Source: Sphingomonas faeni (lineage in GTDB: Bacteria; Pseudomonadota; Alphaproteobacteria; Sphingomonadales; Sphingomonadaceae). From it: a stretch of DNA of 55,843 bases. The notes under the pieces were generated by a model that did no database searches, had not been told where the DNA came from, and saw only the letters and a list, made by a program, of their open reading frames with translations. Made by a program: the position numbers and the translations under genes. Within the stretch, counting starts at the first letter, position 1; each line of letters opens with the position of its first letter. Below, piece after piece: positions 8,594 to 17,250 of this stretch. The stretch lies in the NCBI RefSeq assembly GCF_024273235.1, contig NZ_JANBVH010000031.1, positions 1 through 55,843 on the forward strand. The letters run 5' to 3'.

Positions 8594-10519
8594 ATGTCCT
8601 CCCCCAATTCCCCCGACCGTTTCAACGAAGACAAATCCACGTTCGCCGTCCGCGGTGGCGGTGAGGCGCCCGATCTCGCGGCGGGCGTGGCGGCGATCCG
8701 CAACGTGCTCGACACGCTGCCGATCCGCCCCGGCGTCTACCGCATGCAGGACGCGCGCGGCGACGTGCTCTATGTCGGCAAGGCGCGTGCTCTCCGGAAC
8801 CGCGTCGCCAATTATTGCCAGGTCGAGCGGCTGACGAAACGCCTCCAGCGGATGGTGTCGCAGACCCGGTCGATGACGATCGTCACCACCAACAACGAAG
8901 CCGAGGCGCTGCTGCTCGAATCGCAGCTCATCAAGCGCTATCGCCCCGCCTACAACGTGCTGCTGCGCGACGATAAGAGCTTCCCGTTCATCCTGCTGCG
9001 CGACGACCACGCCTTCCCGCGCGTCCAGAAACACCGCGGCGCGCGCCGGGCGAAGGGCAATTACTACGGGCCGTTCGCGAGCGCCGGCTCGGTCAACAAC
9101 ACGCTCAACGCGCTGCAGAAGCTGTTCCTCCTGCGCAGTTGCACCGACAGCTTCTTCAAGACGCGCGACCGGCCGTGCCTGCTCTACCAGATCAAGCGCT
9201 GCTCCGCGCCGTGCGTCGGCCGGATCGACGAGGCTGCGTACAAGGAGCTGGTCGAGGACGCGAAGGCGTTCCTTGGCGGCAAGTCGACCGGCGTGCAGGC
9301 CAAGCTCGGTGCGCAGATGCAGGCCGCCGCCGAGAACATGGACTTCGAACTTGCGGCGTTGCTCCGCGACCGTCTCCGCGCGCTCACCTTCATCCAGGGC
9401 ACGCAGGCGATCAACGCGGAAGGCGTCGGCGATGCGGACATCTTCGCAATGGCGTGCAAGGATGGCCTGATCGGCATCCAGGCGTTCTTCATCCGCGGCG
9501 GCCAGAACTGGGGGCATCGCAGCTTCTTCCCGCAGCACACCAACGATGTCCCCGAGGACGAGGTGCTGACCAGCTTCCTCGGCCAGTTCTACGAGGAGGT
9601 CCCGCCGCCCAAGCAGATCCTGCTCGACCGCGAATTGCCGGAGGGCGCGCTGCTGGTCGAGGCGTTGGGCGAGCGCGCTGGCTACAAGGTCGCGATCCAG
9701 GTTCCGCAGCGCGGCGATCGCCGACGCCTGATGGATCAGGCCAAGCGCAACGCGGTCGAGGCGATCGAACGCCGCCAGGCCGAGTCGACGACGCAGGCGA
9801 AACTCCTGCGCGAAGTCGCCGACCTGTTCGACCTCGCCGAGCCGCCGCAGCGGATCGAGATCTACGACAACAGCCACATCCAGGGTACCGCCGCGACCGG
9901 CGCGATGGTCGTTGCCGGGCCCGAGGGGTTCCGCAAGGGCCAGTATCGAAAGTTCAACATCAAGAACAAGGATACCGCGCCGGGCGACGATTTCGCGATG
10001 ATGCGCGAAGTCTTCACCCGCCGGTTCTCGCGCGCGCAGGCCGAGGATCCCGATCGCGATTCGGGCGAATGGCCGGACCTGGTGCTGATCGACGGCGGCA
10101 AGGGACAGCTCAACACGGTCAAGGCCGCGCTCGAGGAGATCGGCGTCGAGGACGTGTGCCTCGTCGGGATAGCCAAGGGCCCGGAACACGGCCGGGATGG
10201 CCGCGAGGTATTCCACATGCTCGACGGTCGCGAGTTCCAGCTGCCGGTAAATGCTCCAGTGCTGTTCTACCTCCAGCGCCTGCGCGACGAGGTCCACCGC
10301 TTCGCGATCGGCGTCCATCGCGACAAGCGCAGCAAGGCGATCGGCGCAAGCCCGCTCGACGAGGTCCCCGGCATCGGCCCCGCGCGCAAGAAGGCACTGC
10401 TGATGCACTTCGGCACCGGCCGCGCGGTGCGCAATGCGAGCCTCCAGGACCTGCAACAGGCGCCCGGCGTATCGGCAGGCGTCGCGCAACAGGTCTACGA
10501 CTTCTACCATTCGCGGTAG
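8594..10519 (+). CDS. uvrC: excinuclease ABC subunit C (UvrC)
   Basis: This is the dual-incision nuclease of nucleotide excision repair. The 641-residue product has an extra ~35-residue polar N-terminus, then a GIY-YIG nuclease domain (GVYRMQDARGDVLYVGKA, residues ~50-67), a Cys-rich segment (LYQIKRCSAPCVGRI), a UVR/UvrB-binding region around residue 240, the C-terminal RNase H-like nuclease (EIYDNSHIQGT and LVLIDGGKGQLN, with catalytic Asp), and a terminal helix-hairpin-helix (VPGIGPARKKALL). The gene stands alone with ~75 bp upstream. The open antisense frame across it is a shadow of GC-rich codon use. Confidence 0.97.
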   Translation: MSSPNSPDRFNEDKSTFAVRGGGEAPDLAAGVAAIRNVLDTLPIRPGVYRMQDARGDVLYVGKARALRNRVANYCQVERLTKRLQRMVSQTRSMTIVTTNNEAEALLLESQLIKRYRPAYNVLLRDDKSFPFILLRDDHAFPRVQKHRGARRAKGNYYGPFASAGSVNNTLNALQKLFLLRSCTDSFFKTRDRPCLLYQIKRCSAPCVGRIDEAAYKELVEDAKAFLGGKSTGVQAKLGAQMQAAAENMDFELAALLRDRLRALTFIQGTQAINAEGVGDADIFAMACKDGLIGIQAFFIRGGQNWGHRSFFPQHTNDVPEDEVLTSFLGQFYEEVPPPKQILLDRELPEGALLVEALGERAGYKVAIQVPQRGDRRRLMDQAKRNAVEAIERRQAESTTQAKLLREVADLFDLAEPPQRIEIYDNSHIQGTAATGAMVVAGPEGFRKGQYRKFNIKNKDTAPGDDFAMMREVFTRRFSRAQAEDPDRDSGEWPDLVLIDGGKGQLNTVKAALEEIGVEDVCLVGIAKGPEHGRDGREVFHMLDGREFQLPVNAPVLFYLQRLRDEVHRFAIGVHRDKRSKAIGASPLDEVPGIGPARKKALLMHFGTGRAVRNASLQDLQQAPGVSAGVAQQVYDFYHSR

Positions 10520-10646
10520 CCGGGCGATCGAGGCGTGCGTCGATCCGGCCTGAAGACCGGCCGATGCCGCTCAAAAATCCCAACCTCGATCAAGCGGATT
10601 GCAAAAAACTAAACCCAATCTTCACCGTGCGTTGTTACATTATGGC

Positions 10647-11624
10647 GTGCCCACGCCCGTATTCCTCACCGTCGATACCGAATTCGCCTGGCGCCACCAT
10701 GCCGCCAAGCTTGGATGCGACGACATCTATGCGCGGTCGCTGGAGCCGGCAGGGGTGGGGCTGAGCTACCAGCTCGCCGAGCTTGCCAGGCATGATCTGA
10801 AGGCGTGCTTCTTCGTCGATCCGATGCCGGCGCTCGTCTACGGACCGGCGCCCGTTCGCCGCATGGTCGAGACGATCCTCGCGGCCGGGCAGGAGGTGCA
10901 GCTGCATCTCCACCCCAATTGGACGGGTGCCAGGATCGGCGATGGAGGGGCGCATCATGGCCGTTTCCAGCTGTTCGATTACAGCCTCGCCGAGCAGATC
11001 GACCTGCTGGTGCGCGCGACCGACCTGCTGGTCGAGGCGGGCGCGCCGAAACCGATCGCGTTCCGTGCCGGCAGCTATGCGGCCAATGACGACACGCTGG
11101 CTGCGCTGGCGACGCTCGGGTTCAGCTACGACAGCAGCCATAACGGGTCCGAGGCCCCGCATACGAGCCGCATTTCGTTGCCGGCGCAGCAGATTGCGCC
11201 GGTTCGACGCGAGCCTGGCGAAGGGCTGATCGAAGTGCCGGTCACGGTGATCGAGGACAAGCCCGGCAAGATCCGCACGTTCCAGCTTTGTGCGCTGTCC
11301 GCCGGCGAGACCTATGACGCGCTCGAACATGCCGCCGTGTCGGGGCATGCGGTCGTGACGATCGTCAGCCACGGTTTCGAGCTGGCCAACCGCAGCGGCA
11401 CCCGCGCCAATGCGGTCCATGTCCGCCGGTTCCAGGCCTTGTGCGCGATGCTGGCCGAGATGCGCGAGGTGCTGCCGACGTATCATTTCGCGGACCGTCC
11501 GCCGCTCGCGCTCGACCACGCCGATGTCCCGCTGGCGCCCGATCAGTTGCGCACGCGCTGGCGCCAGGCGGAGCAGCTCTGGTCGAACTGGGTCGAGGAG
11601 CGGCCACGCTCGCGGCGTCGGTGA
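10647..11624 (+). CDS. polysaccharide deacetylase family protein (WalW-like)
   Basis: This protein of about 325 residues has the NodB-type catalytic pattern: FLTVDTEF near the N-terminus in place of the TFDD motif, a metal-site HLHPNW, and the FRAGSYAAND segment. It probably deacetylates or binds a cell-surface glycan; the substrate is unknown. I chose GTG at 10647, giving MPTPVFLTVDTEF; an in-frame TTG at 10599 would add 16 residues with non-coding character. Its stop overlaps the start of a GNAT gene (TGATG), so the two form a pair likely acting in surface polysaccharide synthesis. Confidence 0.78.
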   Translation: MPTPVFLTVDTEFAWRHHAAKLGCDDIYARSLEPAGVGLSYQLAELARHDLKACFFVDPMPALVYGPAPVRRMVETILAAGQEVQLHLHPNWTGARIGDGGAHHGRFQLFDYSLAEQIDLLVRATDLLVEAGAPKPIAFRAGSYAANDDTLAALATLGFSYDSSHNGSEAPHTSRISLPAQQIAPVRREPGEGLIEVPVTVIEDKPGKIRTFQLCALSAGETYDALEHAAVSGHAVVTIVSHGFELANRSGTRANAVHVRRFQALCAMLAEMREVLPTYHFADRPPLALDHADVPLAPDQLRTRWRQAEQLWSNWVEERPRSRRR

Positions 11625-12526
11625 TGACCCCGATCGTAGCGCTGAAGTTCCAGGTCGGCGCGCGGACGCTGGCCGCCGTCGCGAAGCGGCTTGTGCGCGT
11701 GCCGTTCTCGCTCGATGCGGTCCTGGCGACCGAGCCGTTGGTGTTGCCGCATTTGCCGGAGGATGCCGACGGGTATCTCGTGACGTCGTTGCCCGAGGCG
11801 ATGCTGGATCGCCTCGATGGTCACGGCCTGCTCGCGTTCGTCCGGCAGCGCTATGTGCGGTTTCATGTCGACCTTTCGGCGGGGGAGGCGGCGTGGCTCG
11901 CAGGCCTGTCCGGCAGCGCAAGGTCGGGGATCAAGCGCAAGGCGAAGAAGCTCGCCGCGGCGAACGGTGGTGCGCTCGATATCCGGCGCTATCACGATGC
12001 GGCGGCATTCGCGGACTTCCACCCGTTGGCTCGCGCGGTGTCGGCGACGACCTATCAGGAGAAGCTGCTCGGATCGGGGCTGCCCGACGATACGGCTTCG
12101 GTGCGGCATCTCGAATCGCTCGCGGCCGCGGACCGCCTGCGCGCGTGGCTCCTGTTCGTCGAGAATGCGCCGGTGGCGTATCTCTGCTGCACGGCGGACG
12201 GCGGATCGCTGCGCTACGACCATGTCGGGCACGACCCCGCGCACAACGACCTGTCGCCGGGCGCGGTGCTCCAGGTCGAGGCGATGCGCGAGCTTTTCGC
12301 CGACGGGCGGTTCGCCCGGTTCGACTTCACCGAGGGAGAGGGGCAGCACAAGCGGCAATTCTCGACCGGCGGGACGGCGTGCCTCGACGTGCTGCTGCTG
12401 CGGCGGACGCTGGGCAATCGCGCGACGGTCGCGGCATTGCGCAGGTTCGACGGGATGATGGCTCTGGCAAAACGCGCCGCGACTCATCCGGCGCTGATGA
12501 AGTTGGCGAAGAACATCCGCCGCTGA
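11624..12526 (+). CDS. GNAT-superfamily protein, BcsL/CelD-like acetyltransferase
   Basis: This 300-residue protein resembles the FemAB-like acyltransferases linked to exopolysaccharide clusters. The late segment FDFTEGEGQHKRQFSTGG is typical of that family, as is the preceding LSPGAVLQVEAMRELF. The ATG overlaps the deacetylase stop. It is probably cytosolic or membrane-peripheral and modifies a sugar precursor; the donor and acceptor are unknown. It is not part of a larger glycan cluster here, as the neighbours are uvrC and an EEP-family gene. Confidence 0.75.
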   Translation: MTPIVALKFQVGARTLAAVAKRLVRVPFSLDAVLATEPLVLPHLPEDADGYLVTSLPEAMLDRLDGHGLLAFVRQRYVRFHVDLSAGEAAWLAGLSGSARSGIKRKAKKLAAANGGALDIRRYHDAAAFADFHPLARAVSATTYQEKLLGSGLPDDTASVRHLESLAAADRLRAWLLFVENAPVAYLCCTADGGSLRYDHVGHDPAHNDLSPGAVLQVEAMRELFADGRFARFDFTEGEGQHKRQFSTGGTACLDVLLLRRTLGNRATVAALRRFDGMMALAKRAATHPALMKLAKNIRR

Positions 12527-12635
12527 TCTTCCCCCTCCCTTCCAGACGGGCGGCTTGCGGGAACGATCCGCGGGCAACCGAAATCCGGTGCCGGTCGTTG
12601 GCCGTGATGTGTTCCGTCGTCTTCGTCGCATTCAA

Positions 12636-13727
12636 GTGAAACATCTGGCAGCAATCGGCTTGCTCGTGGGCTCGGCGGGCTGTGCGACGCTCCCGCCTGC
12701 GCTGGTGCAAAAATGCCTGCCGTCTTCGCAGGCGCCGGTGTCGGTATCGAAGGACGGCACTCGCGCCAGCACGACATTCGATGTCCTGACCTTCAATATC
12801 GAGGGCCTGGGCTGGCCGGCACGCGGGAAGCGTGGTCCGGCGCTCGAGCAGATAAGCGCCGCGCTCAGGCAGATGGAGGCGCGGGGCGACTCTCCCGATG
12901 TCGTCATGGTGCAGGAAATGTTCAGCAAGGCCGCAGTCCGCGCCGTCACGGGCATCGGCTATCCCAATATGGTTTTCGGACCGTCGCGCACCCAGCGGAA
13001 GAGCCTGCCGGGCGCGGACCGCATGGGGGGACCGTATCGGTGGAAGAAGGGCGAGCTCGGCCTGCACATGGTCGGCTCGGGCCTGGCCATCCTGAGCCGG
13101 TACCCGATCGTCGAGACGCGATCGGAACCGTTCGGGCGTCGGCGGTGCGCCGGTCTGGACTGCCTCAGCAACAAGGGTGTGCTGTACGCGCGCGTAGCGA
13201 TCCCGGGCGTTCCCAGCGCGATCAACCTGTTCAACACGCACCTCAACTCGCAGCGCTCGTCGCGCGTATCGCCCCGGCGTCATGCGCGTGCGCATCGCCT
13301 CCAAGTCGACGAACTCGGCGCCTTCATCTCGGCGGTGGGGGACCAGAATGTTCCGACGATCCTCGGCGGCGACTTCAACATGAAGGATTCGGCGATCCGG
13401 TTCGAACGGTTTCGGAACGTGACGGAGCCGTTCGAGATCGTGCAGGAATGGTGCACCGCCAACCCGCTGCCGTGCGATACGCGCATATCATGGGATGGCG
13501 ACGAGCCTTGGATGGACACCCAGGATCTCCAGCTCTTCGAAAGCGGGTCCACCGTCACCGTGACTCCGATCCGCGTCGAGGCGGTCTTCGACGGCTCGGT
13601 CGGCAGCCCGAGATTGTCGGATCATGACGGGTTTCGGGTCACCTACAGGGTGAGCTGGCCCACGCGCGCTCGGTCTTGGACGGGTAGCGCGGAGGCCTTG
13701 CCGAACTGTGGTGGTCGAACAGGCTGA
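12636..13727 (+). CDS. endonuclease/exonuclease/phosphatase-family protein, probable lipoprotein
   Basis: This 363-residue protein belongs to the EEP superfamily, which includes DNases, sphingomyelinases and inositol phosphatases. Catalytic landmarks are TFNIEG, VQEMF, FNTHLNS, GGDFNM and SDHDGF. I chose GTG at 12636 because it gives a short basic start, a hydrophobic stretch and a Cys (LLVGSAGC), which looks like a lipoprotein signal, though Ser at -3 is not the best lipobox residue. An in-frame ATG at 12555 would bury the signal. Envelope location and a secreted substrate (nucleic acid or lipid) are inferred. It is convergent with the mechanosensitive channel gene. Confidence 0.78.
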   Translation: MKHLAAIGLLVGSAGCATLPPALVQKCLPSSQAPVSVSKDGTRASTTFDVLTFNIEGLGWPARGKRGPALEQISAALRQMEARGDSPDVVMVQEMFSKAAVRAVTGIGYPNMVFGPSRTQRKSLPGADRMGGPYRWKKGELGLHMVGSGLAILSRYPIVETRSEPFGRRRCAGLDCLSNKGVLYARVAIPGVPSAINLFNTHLNSQRSSRVSPRRHARAHRLQVDELGAFISAVGDQNVPTILGGDFNMKDSAIRFERFRNVTEPFEIVQEWCTANPLPCDTRISWDGDEPWMDTQDLQLFESGSTVTVTPIRVEAVFDGSVGSPRLSDHDGFRVTYRVSWPTRARSWTGSAEALPNCGGRTG

Positions 13728-13760
13728 GCCGCCGCAAGAGCTGTCGAACTTCTCCGGCGA

Positions 13761-15113
13761 TTACCGGTTCGGTTCGGTCGTAGGTGCCAATTCCCCGCCT
13801 GGCGGCGAATGAAAGCGCAGATCGCGCTGCGGCACCGGGATGGTGACGCCGTGTTCCTTGAACAGATCCCAGATGCGGAAGAACACGTCGCTGGTGACGT
13901 TGCCGACCCCGGCCTCTGGACTGTCGATCCAGATCCGCAGGTCGAACTCGACGCCGTTGTCGCCGAATTCCTTGATCCAGCACACGGGCGCCGGTTCGGT
14001 GAGCACGCGCGGCGAGACCGACGCGGCCTCGACGGCGAGACGTTGCGCCAGCCGCAGGTCGCAATCGAACGACACCCGAAATCCGACATGCACCCTGACG
14101 TCCCGGCTCGAGAAGGACCAGTTCTCGACCTCGTCGGTCATCAGCCGTTCGTTCGGGATCAGGTGCTCCTTGCCGTCACGGGTCAGCACCGAGACCGCGC
14201 GAACGCCGATCTTGTTGACCCAGCCGAAGGTATCGCCGACCGCGATGACGTCGCCGGGCTTGATCGACCGGTCGAGCAGCAGGATCAGCCCCGCGATCAG
14301 ATTGCCGAGCGTCTTCTGCAGGCCGAAACCGATCGCGAGCCCGAACGCCCCCGAGAACACGGCCAGCGCGGTGAGATCGATGCCGAGCAGGTCGATGCCG
14401 ACGAAGATCGCGACGGTGACGACCGCGATCTGGGCGAGTTTCTGGAACAGCACGCGTTGCGCCGCGTCGAGCAGCCGGGCCTGTCCGATCCAGCGCAGGA
14501 TCAGCCCGAGCAGCGCGCGCGCGGCGAGGAACAGCAGGAGCGACAAGCCGACCGCGTTGACGATGTCGAGCAGCGAGATGCGGCGGGTGCCGATCCCCAA
14601 GCTGGCGCGGTCCAGTCCCGCGATCAACGGGGTCAGGCCGCCCAGTCGGCTTGCCAGCACGATCAGGAACAGGGTGGCGGCGATCAATGATGCGGGTCGG
14701 CTTTGCAGGCCCAGCGCGCGGCCGAACTCATAGGCCAGCACGGCGACGGCGATGCCCAGACCCGCGGCCAGGAGAAGGTCCGCGCCGGGGTTCAGCCCAC
14801 GGACGCCGAGAAACGCCGTCAGGACCAGCGCCGTCACGCCGGCGCGGGTGATCGCCATCAGTCGCGGCGCGATCACGTCGGCATGGCGTGGCGCCAGCGC
14901 GGGCAGGAGGTATCGACAGGCTAGGCGCGCTGCGACGATCCCCAGCAGCAACGCCATGCTCAGGATCGCGACAGCAGCGATCAGGTCATGAAACGGCAGC
15001 GCCGTCCATTGGTCCAGATAAGTCTGCCACCAGGCATCGTGTTCCAACCGGTTCTCCAATGCCCGCTCCTCGGCGTCGCTCGCCCGACAATCGCTCCGAC
15101 AACACAACGTCAT
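13761..15113 (-). CDS. MscS-family mechanosensitive ion channel
   Basis: This inner-membrane channel of the small-conductance MscS type has 450 residues. The N-terminal two-thirds hold about six or seven hydrophobic segments, followed by the MscS pore and beta domain: GLQKTLGNLIAGLILLLDR, then RSIKPGDVIAVGDTFGWV and RDGKEHLIPNERLM, and a mixed C-terminal domain ending in the conserved VTIPVPQRDLRFHSP motif. It probably releases solutes on osmotic down-shock. The start taken gives a short Cys-containing cytoplasmic N-terminus; a later start is possible. It is convergent with the EEP gene. Confidence 0.9.
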   Translation of the reverse strand: MTLCCRSDCRASDAEERALENRLEHDAWWQTYLDQWTALPFHDLIAAVAILSMALLLGIVAARLACRYLLPALAPRHADVIAPRLMAITRAGVTALVLTAFLGVRGLNPGADLLLAAGLGIAVAVLAYEFGRALGLQSRPASLIAATLFLIVLASRLGGLTPLIAGLDRASLGIGTRRISLLDIVNAVGLSLLLFLAARALLGLILRWIGQARLLDAAQRVLFQKLAQIAVVTVAIFVGIDLLGIDLTALAVFSGAFGLAIGFGLQKTLGNLIAGLILLLDRSIKPGDVIAVGDTFGWVNKIGVRAVSVLTRDGKEHLIPNERLMTDEVENWSFSSRDVRVHVGFRVSFDCDLRLAQRLAVEAASVSPRVLTEPAPVCWIKEFGDNGVEFDLRIWIDSPEAGVGNVTSDVFFRIWDLFKEHGVTIPVPQRDLRFHSPPGGELAPTTEPNR

Positions 15114-15421
15114 GCACGTCTGGTAGCCAAGCCCGTGTTAGCCAGAGTTGCCGCCCCGGTCAGCCCTTGTCGTCCTGCCTCATTGCCGGCCGGGCATCAG
15201 CGCCATGGCAGGGAAGGGGACGCTGTGGCGACGTAGCGCGCAGGAAAGGACGCCGGAATTCTGCACGCGCAGGTCACTGACGATGGACTACTCCACGCGG
15301 CGGTCGACGCACTCGACGCCTTCCATCTGTTGGGAAGCGCCCTTTACAACGCCCGTCGCTTCGAACTCGGCCCGACCGAGATGTTCGGCGCCGCCGATCT
15401 CGGTCAGGACCGCACCGAGCG
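15114..15421. other. intergenic stretch with a start-less coding-like remnant
   Basis: No complete gene is visible. On the plus strand, 15237-15443 is open with strongly GC-biased third positions. It reads HAQVTDDGLLHAAVDALDA and continues through RRFELGPTEMFG, but no ATG or GTG lies ahead of its coding-like part. It also runs into the 3' end of the oppositely oriented DsrE gene. It may be the remnant of a gene cut by the arrival of the sulfide block; I do not recognise the family. The rest shows no hairpin or repeat. Confidence 0.3.
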
Positions 15422-15973
15422 TCAGTCCGGGATCAGTGCGTAGCCGCGCAATTGCAGATTGGCCAAGGTGGTCAGCGCGGAATCATCGACGACGACGTCC
15501 TTGACGATCTCATCCGGGGTTATGCCGTTTCCGATCATCGCCTGGCTGCAGACCTGGACCGAGACGCCCGCGGCCTGCAGGGCGGCAATCAACGCGATAT
15601 TCGGATTCTCGGCGACCTTCGTCCGCGCGGCATAGGGAGCGTTCTGAAGGATCAGCGGGGTCGCAGGGCCGTGGATGATCGCGACGATATCGCCCCGCGC
15701 AGGACGCACCTTGTCGGCGCCAAGCAGATTGACGAACCGCGCGACCTTTTCGAGGCTTGGGTTGAGCTTGTCCGGCGATGGCGCCGCCTTGGTGATGTTG
15801 AACAGCACCCGGTAGCGCAGTTTGGGATCGGGGCGCTCGGCCGCATTGGGCATCGGAACGATCCCGCCGAAGCGCGGGATCACCGGATGGACGGGAGTGG
15901 TGACGGCCCGCGACTCACCGCCTGTCATCATTGCCGTCACTGCAAGGAGCAGTGCGCATGCGGTTCTCGACAT
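15422..15973 (-). CDS. periplasmic DsrE-family sulfur-relay-like protein
   Basis: This 183-residue protein has a cleavable signal peptide (basic start, ALLLAVTAMM core, cleavage near ESRA) and a DsrE/DsrF-like domain. The domain has the strand RYRVLFNITKAA, the HGPATPLIL loop and a single conserved Cys in VQVCSQAMIG where the family carries its sulfur-binding residue. A periplasmic persulfide carrier role is inferred from the fold and from its place beside an ArsR regulator and the persulfide dioxygenase operon. It is the last gene of the minus-strand arm, 104 nt after the regulator. Confidence 0.8.
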   Translation of the reverse strand: MSRTACALLLAVTAMMTGGESRAVTTPVHPVIPRFGGIVPMPNAAERPDPKLRYRVLFNITKAAPSPDKLNPSLEKVARFVNLLGADKVRPARGDIVAIIHGPATPLILQNAPYAARTKVAENPNIALIAALQAAGVSVQVCSQAMIGNGITPDEIVKDVVVDDSALTTLANLQLRGYALIPD

Positions 15974-16077
15974 GATCGGTCTCCATCTGGATCATCTGAA
16001 TGAATGGCGTGGAATGATGTTTGGAGGGGCCGGACTCCGGGCTTCGACACGTCAAGCGGAGTAGAGGTTGGGCGAGC

Positions 16078-16479
16078 TCAGCCAACCCGAGCGAACATCG
16101 CCGCGACACTTGGCTTGGGGGCAATTGCCGGTGATGCCTTGGGCGGTCCGGTAACGCGTTCCAACGCGGCCGAGACGGCCTCGCCACTGCCGAACATCGC
16201 CTCGATCGCGCGGACGCAGAGCGTCACGTCGTCATCCGCCAGTCGGTAGAAAACCTGTTTCGCCGCGCGGCGCATCACGACGAGATCGGCCTTTCGCAAT
16301 TCGGCAAGCTGCTGGCTGAGCGCGGGTTGGACGATCCCCGTCGAGCGTTCGAGCTCGGCAACGATCTGCTCGCCGTCGAGCAGGCGGGACAGGATCATGA
16401 GCCGCTGCGGCTGCGCATAGGTTTTGAGGCGATCGGCCGCGGCATTGGCGCGCTCGCGAGACTGATAGATCGCCGTCAT
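16078..16479 (-). CDS. ArsR-family transcriptional regulator of the sulfide block
   Basis: This is a 133-residue winged-helix regulator. The recognition region is VQPALSQQLAELRKADLV, and the wing is VMRRAAKQVFYRL. Context (persulfide dioxygenase, YeeE/YedE pair and SQR divergent from it) matches the BigR/SqrR group, which senses persulfides through a disulfide or tetrasulfide between two Cys. Here only one Cys is present (in the last helix, TLCVRA); the position normally Cys in helix 2 is Ser (ILSRLLDGE). The ATG at 16479 gives a normal ArsR N-terminus. It lies 25 nt after the peroxiredoxin gene, so the two are probably co-transcribed. Confidence 0.85.
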   Translation of the reverse strand: MTAIYQSRERANAAADRLKTYAQPQRLMILSRLLDGEQIVAELERSTGIVQPALSQQLAELRKADLVVMRRAAKQVFYRLADDDVTLCVRAIEAMFGSGEAVSAALERVTGPPKASPAIAPKPSVAAMFARVG

Positions 16480-16504
16480 CGATCGGCCTGGCATCGATCG
16501 GCCG

Positions 16505-17170
16505 TCATCGATCGGGCTGGGTCTGATGAAACCAGTCCGCGGGGGCATCCTCGCCGATCGCCGTCTCCGCGGTCTGGGCAGGGGGGACCAGCACATCGTC
16601 GCCCGGTTGCCAGCCGGCGGGCGTGAGGACGCTGCCGTCGGCGGAGCGCTTCAGCGCGGCGAGCATGCGGACCATCTCGTCGATCGAGCGGCCGATCGTC
16701 ATGGGATACCAGGTCACGCCGCGGATGATGCCTTCGGGGTCGATGAAGTATGTTGCGCGCACCGCGGACGCATCGGTGGCATCGTCGTCGATCATGCCAT
16801 ACGCCCGACCGACCGCCATCGATGGGTCCTCGATGACCGGGAAGCGGATTTCGACACCGAACAGCTCTCGGATCGCGCGCAGCCATGCGATGTGCGAATA
16901 CAGGCTGTCCACCGAAAGCCCGAGCAGAACGCCGTCCAGCGCCTCGAACTGCGGCATCGCCTTGGCCAGCGCGATGAATTCGCTCGTGCAGACCGGCGTG
17001 AAGTCCGCCGGATGCGAGAAGAACACCACCCAGCGACCGCGATACTGGTCGAGACTCACCTCGCCACGCGTCGTGCGGGCGCGAAAGTTCGGCGCGGTAT
17101 CGCCGATCCGCAGCGGTCGGGGTCCCGTAGCGCCAGCGTGCGCTGCATCTGCGTCTTGTATCATCGCCAT
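16505..17170 (-). CDS. 1-Cys peroxiredoxin (Prx6/AhpC-TSA family)
   Basis: This thiol peroxidase of about 221 residues reduces peroxides, and possibly persulfides. The active site is HPADFTPVCTSEF with the peroxidatic Cys near residue 61. The C-terminal 1-Cys domain includes WYPMTIGRSIDEMVRML and TPAGWQPGDD. No second Cys is visible, so it needs an external thiol. ATG at 17170 or 17164 are both possible starts; the open frame extends to 17200 through sequence that does not look coding. It is the first gene of the minus-strand arm and shares its upstream region with the persulfide dioxygenase gene. Confidence 0.88.
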   Translation of the reverse strand: MAMIQDADAAHAGATGPRPLRIGDTAPNFRARTTRGEVSLDQYRGRWVVFFSHPADFTPVCTSEFIALAKAMPQFEALDGVLLGLSVDSLYSHIAWLRAIRELFGVEIRFPVIEDPSMAVGRAYGMIDDDATDASAVRATYFIDPEGIIRGVTWYPMTIGRSIDEMVRMLAALKRSADGSVLTPAGWQPGDDVLVPPAQTAETAIGEDAPADWFHQTQPDR

Positions 17171-17250
17171 CCGATTGCCCCGACCCGCCCGCACACGCAA
17201 CGTACATACGTAATTACCGACATATTGTAAGTGTGAAAGTGATTCGGTAT
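17171..17250. promoter_or_regulatory. divergent promoter/operator region of the sulfide block
   Basis: This ~80-bp gap lies between two divergently read genes and is much more AT-rich than its surroundings. It contains the 8-bp perfect palindrome GTAATTAC within ACATACGTAATTACCGACAT, followed by an AT-rich TATTGTAAGTGTG stretch. It is the natural place for both promoters and for binding of the ArsR-type regulator encoded in the minus-strand arm. The exact operator is a guess. Confidence 0.45.

Noticed and set aside
8579..10510. A 643-residue minus-strand frame antisense to uvrC
   Set aside because: It arises from GC-rich codon use of uvrC, shows no recognisable domain, and uvrC itself is complete.
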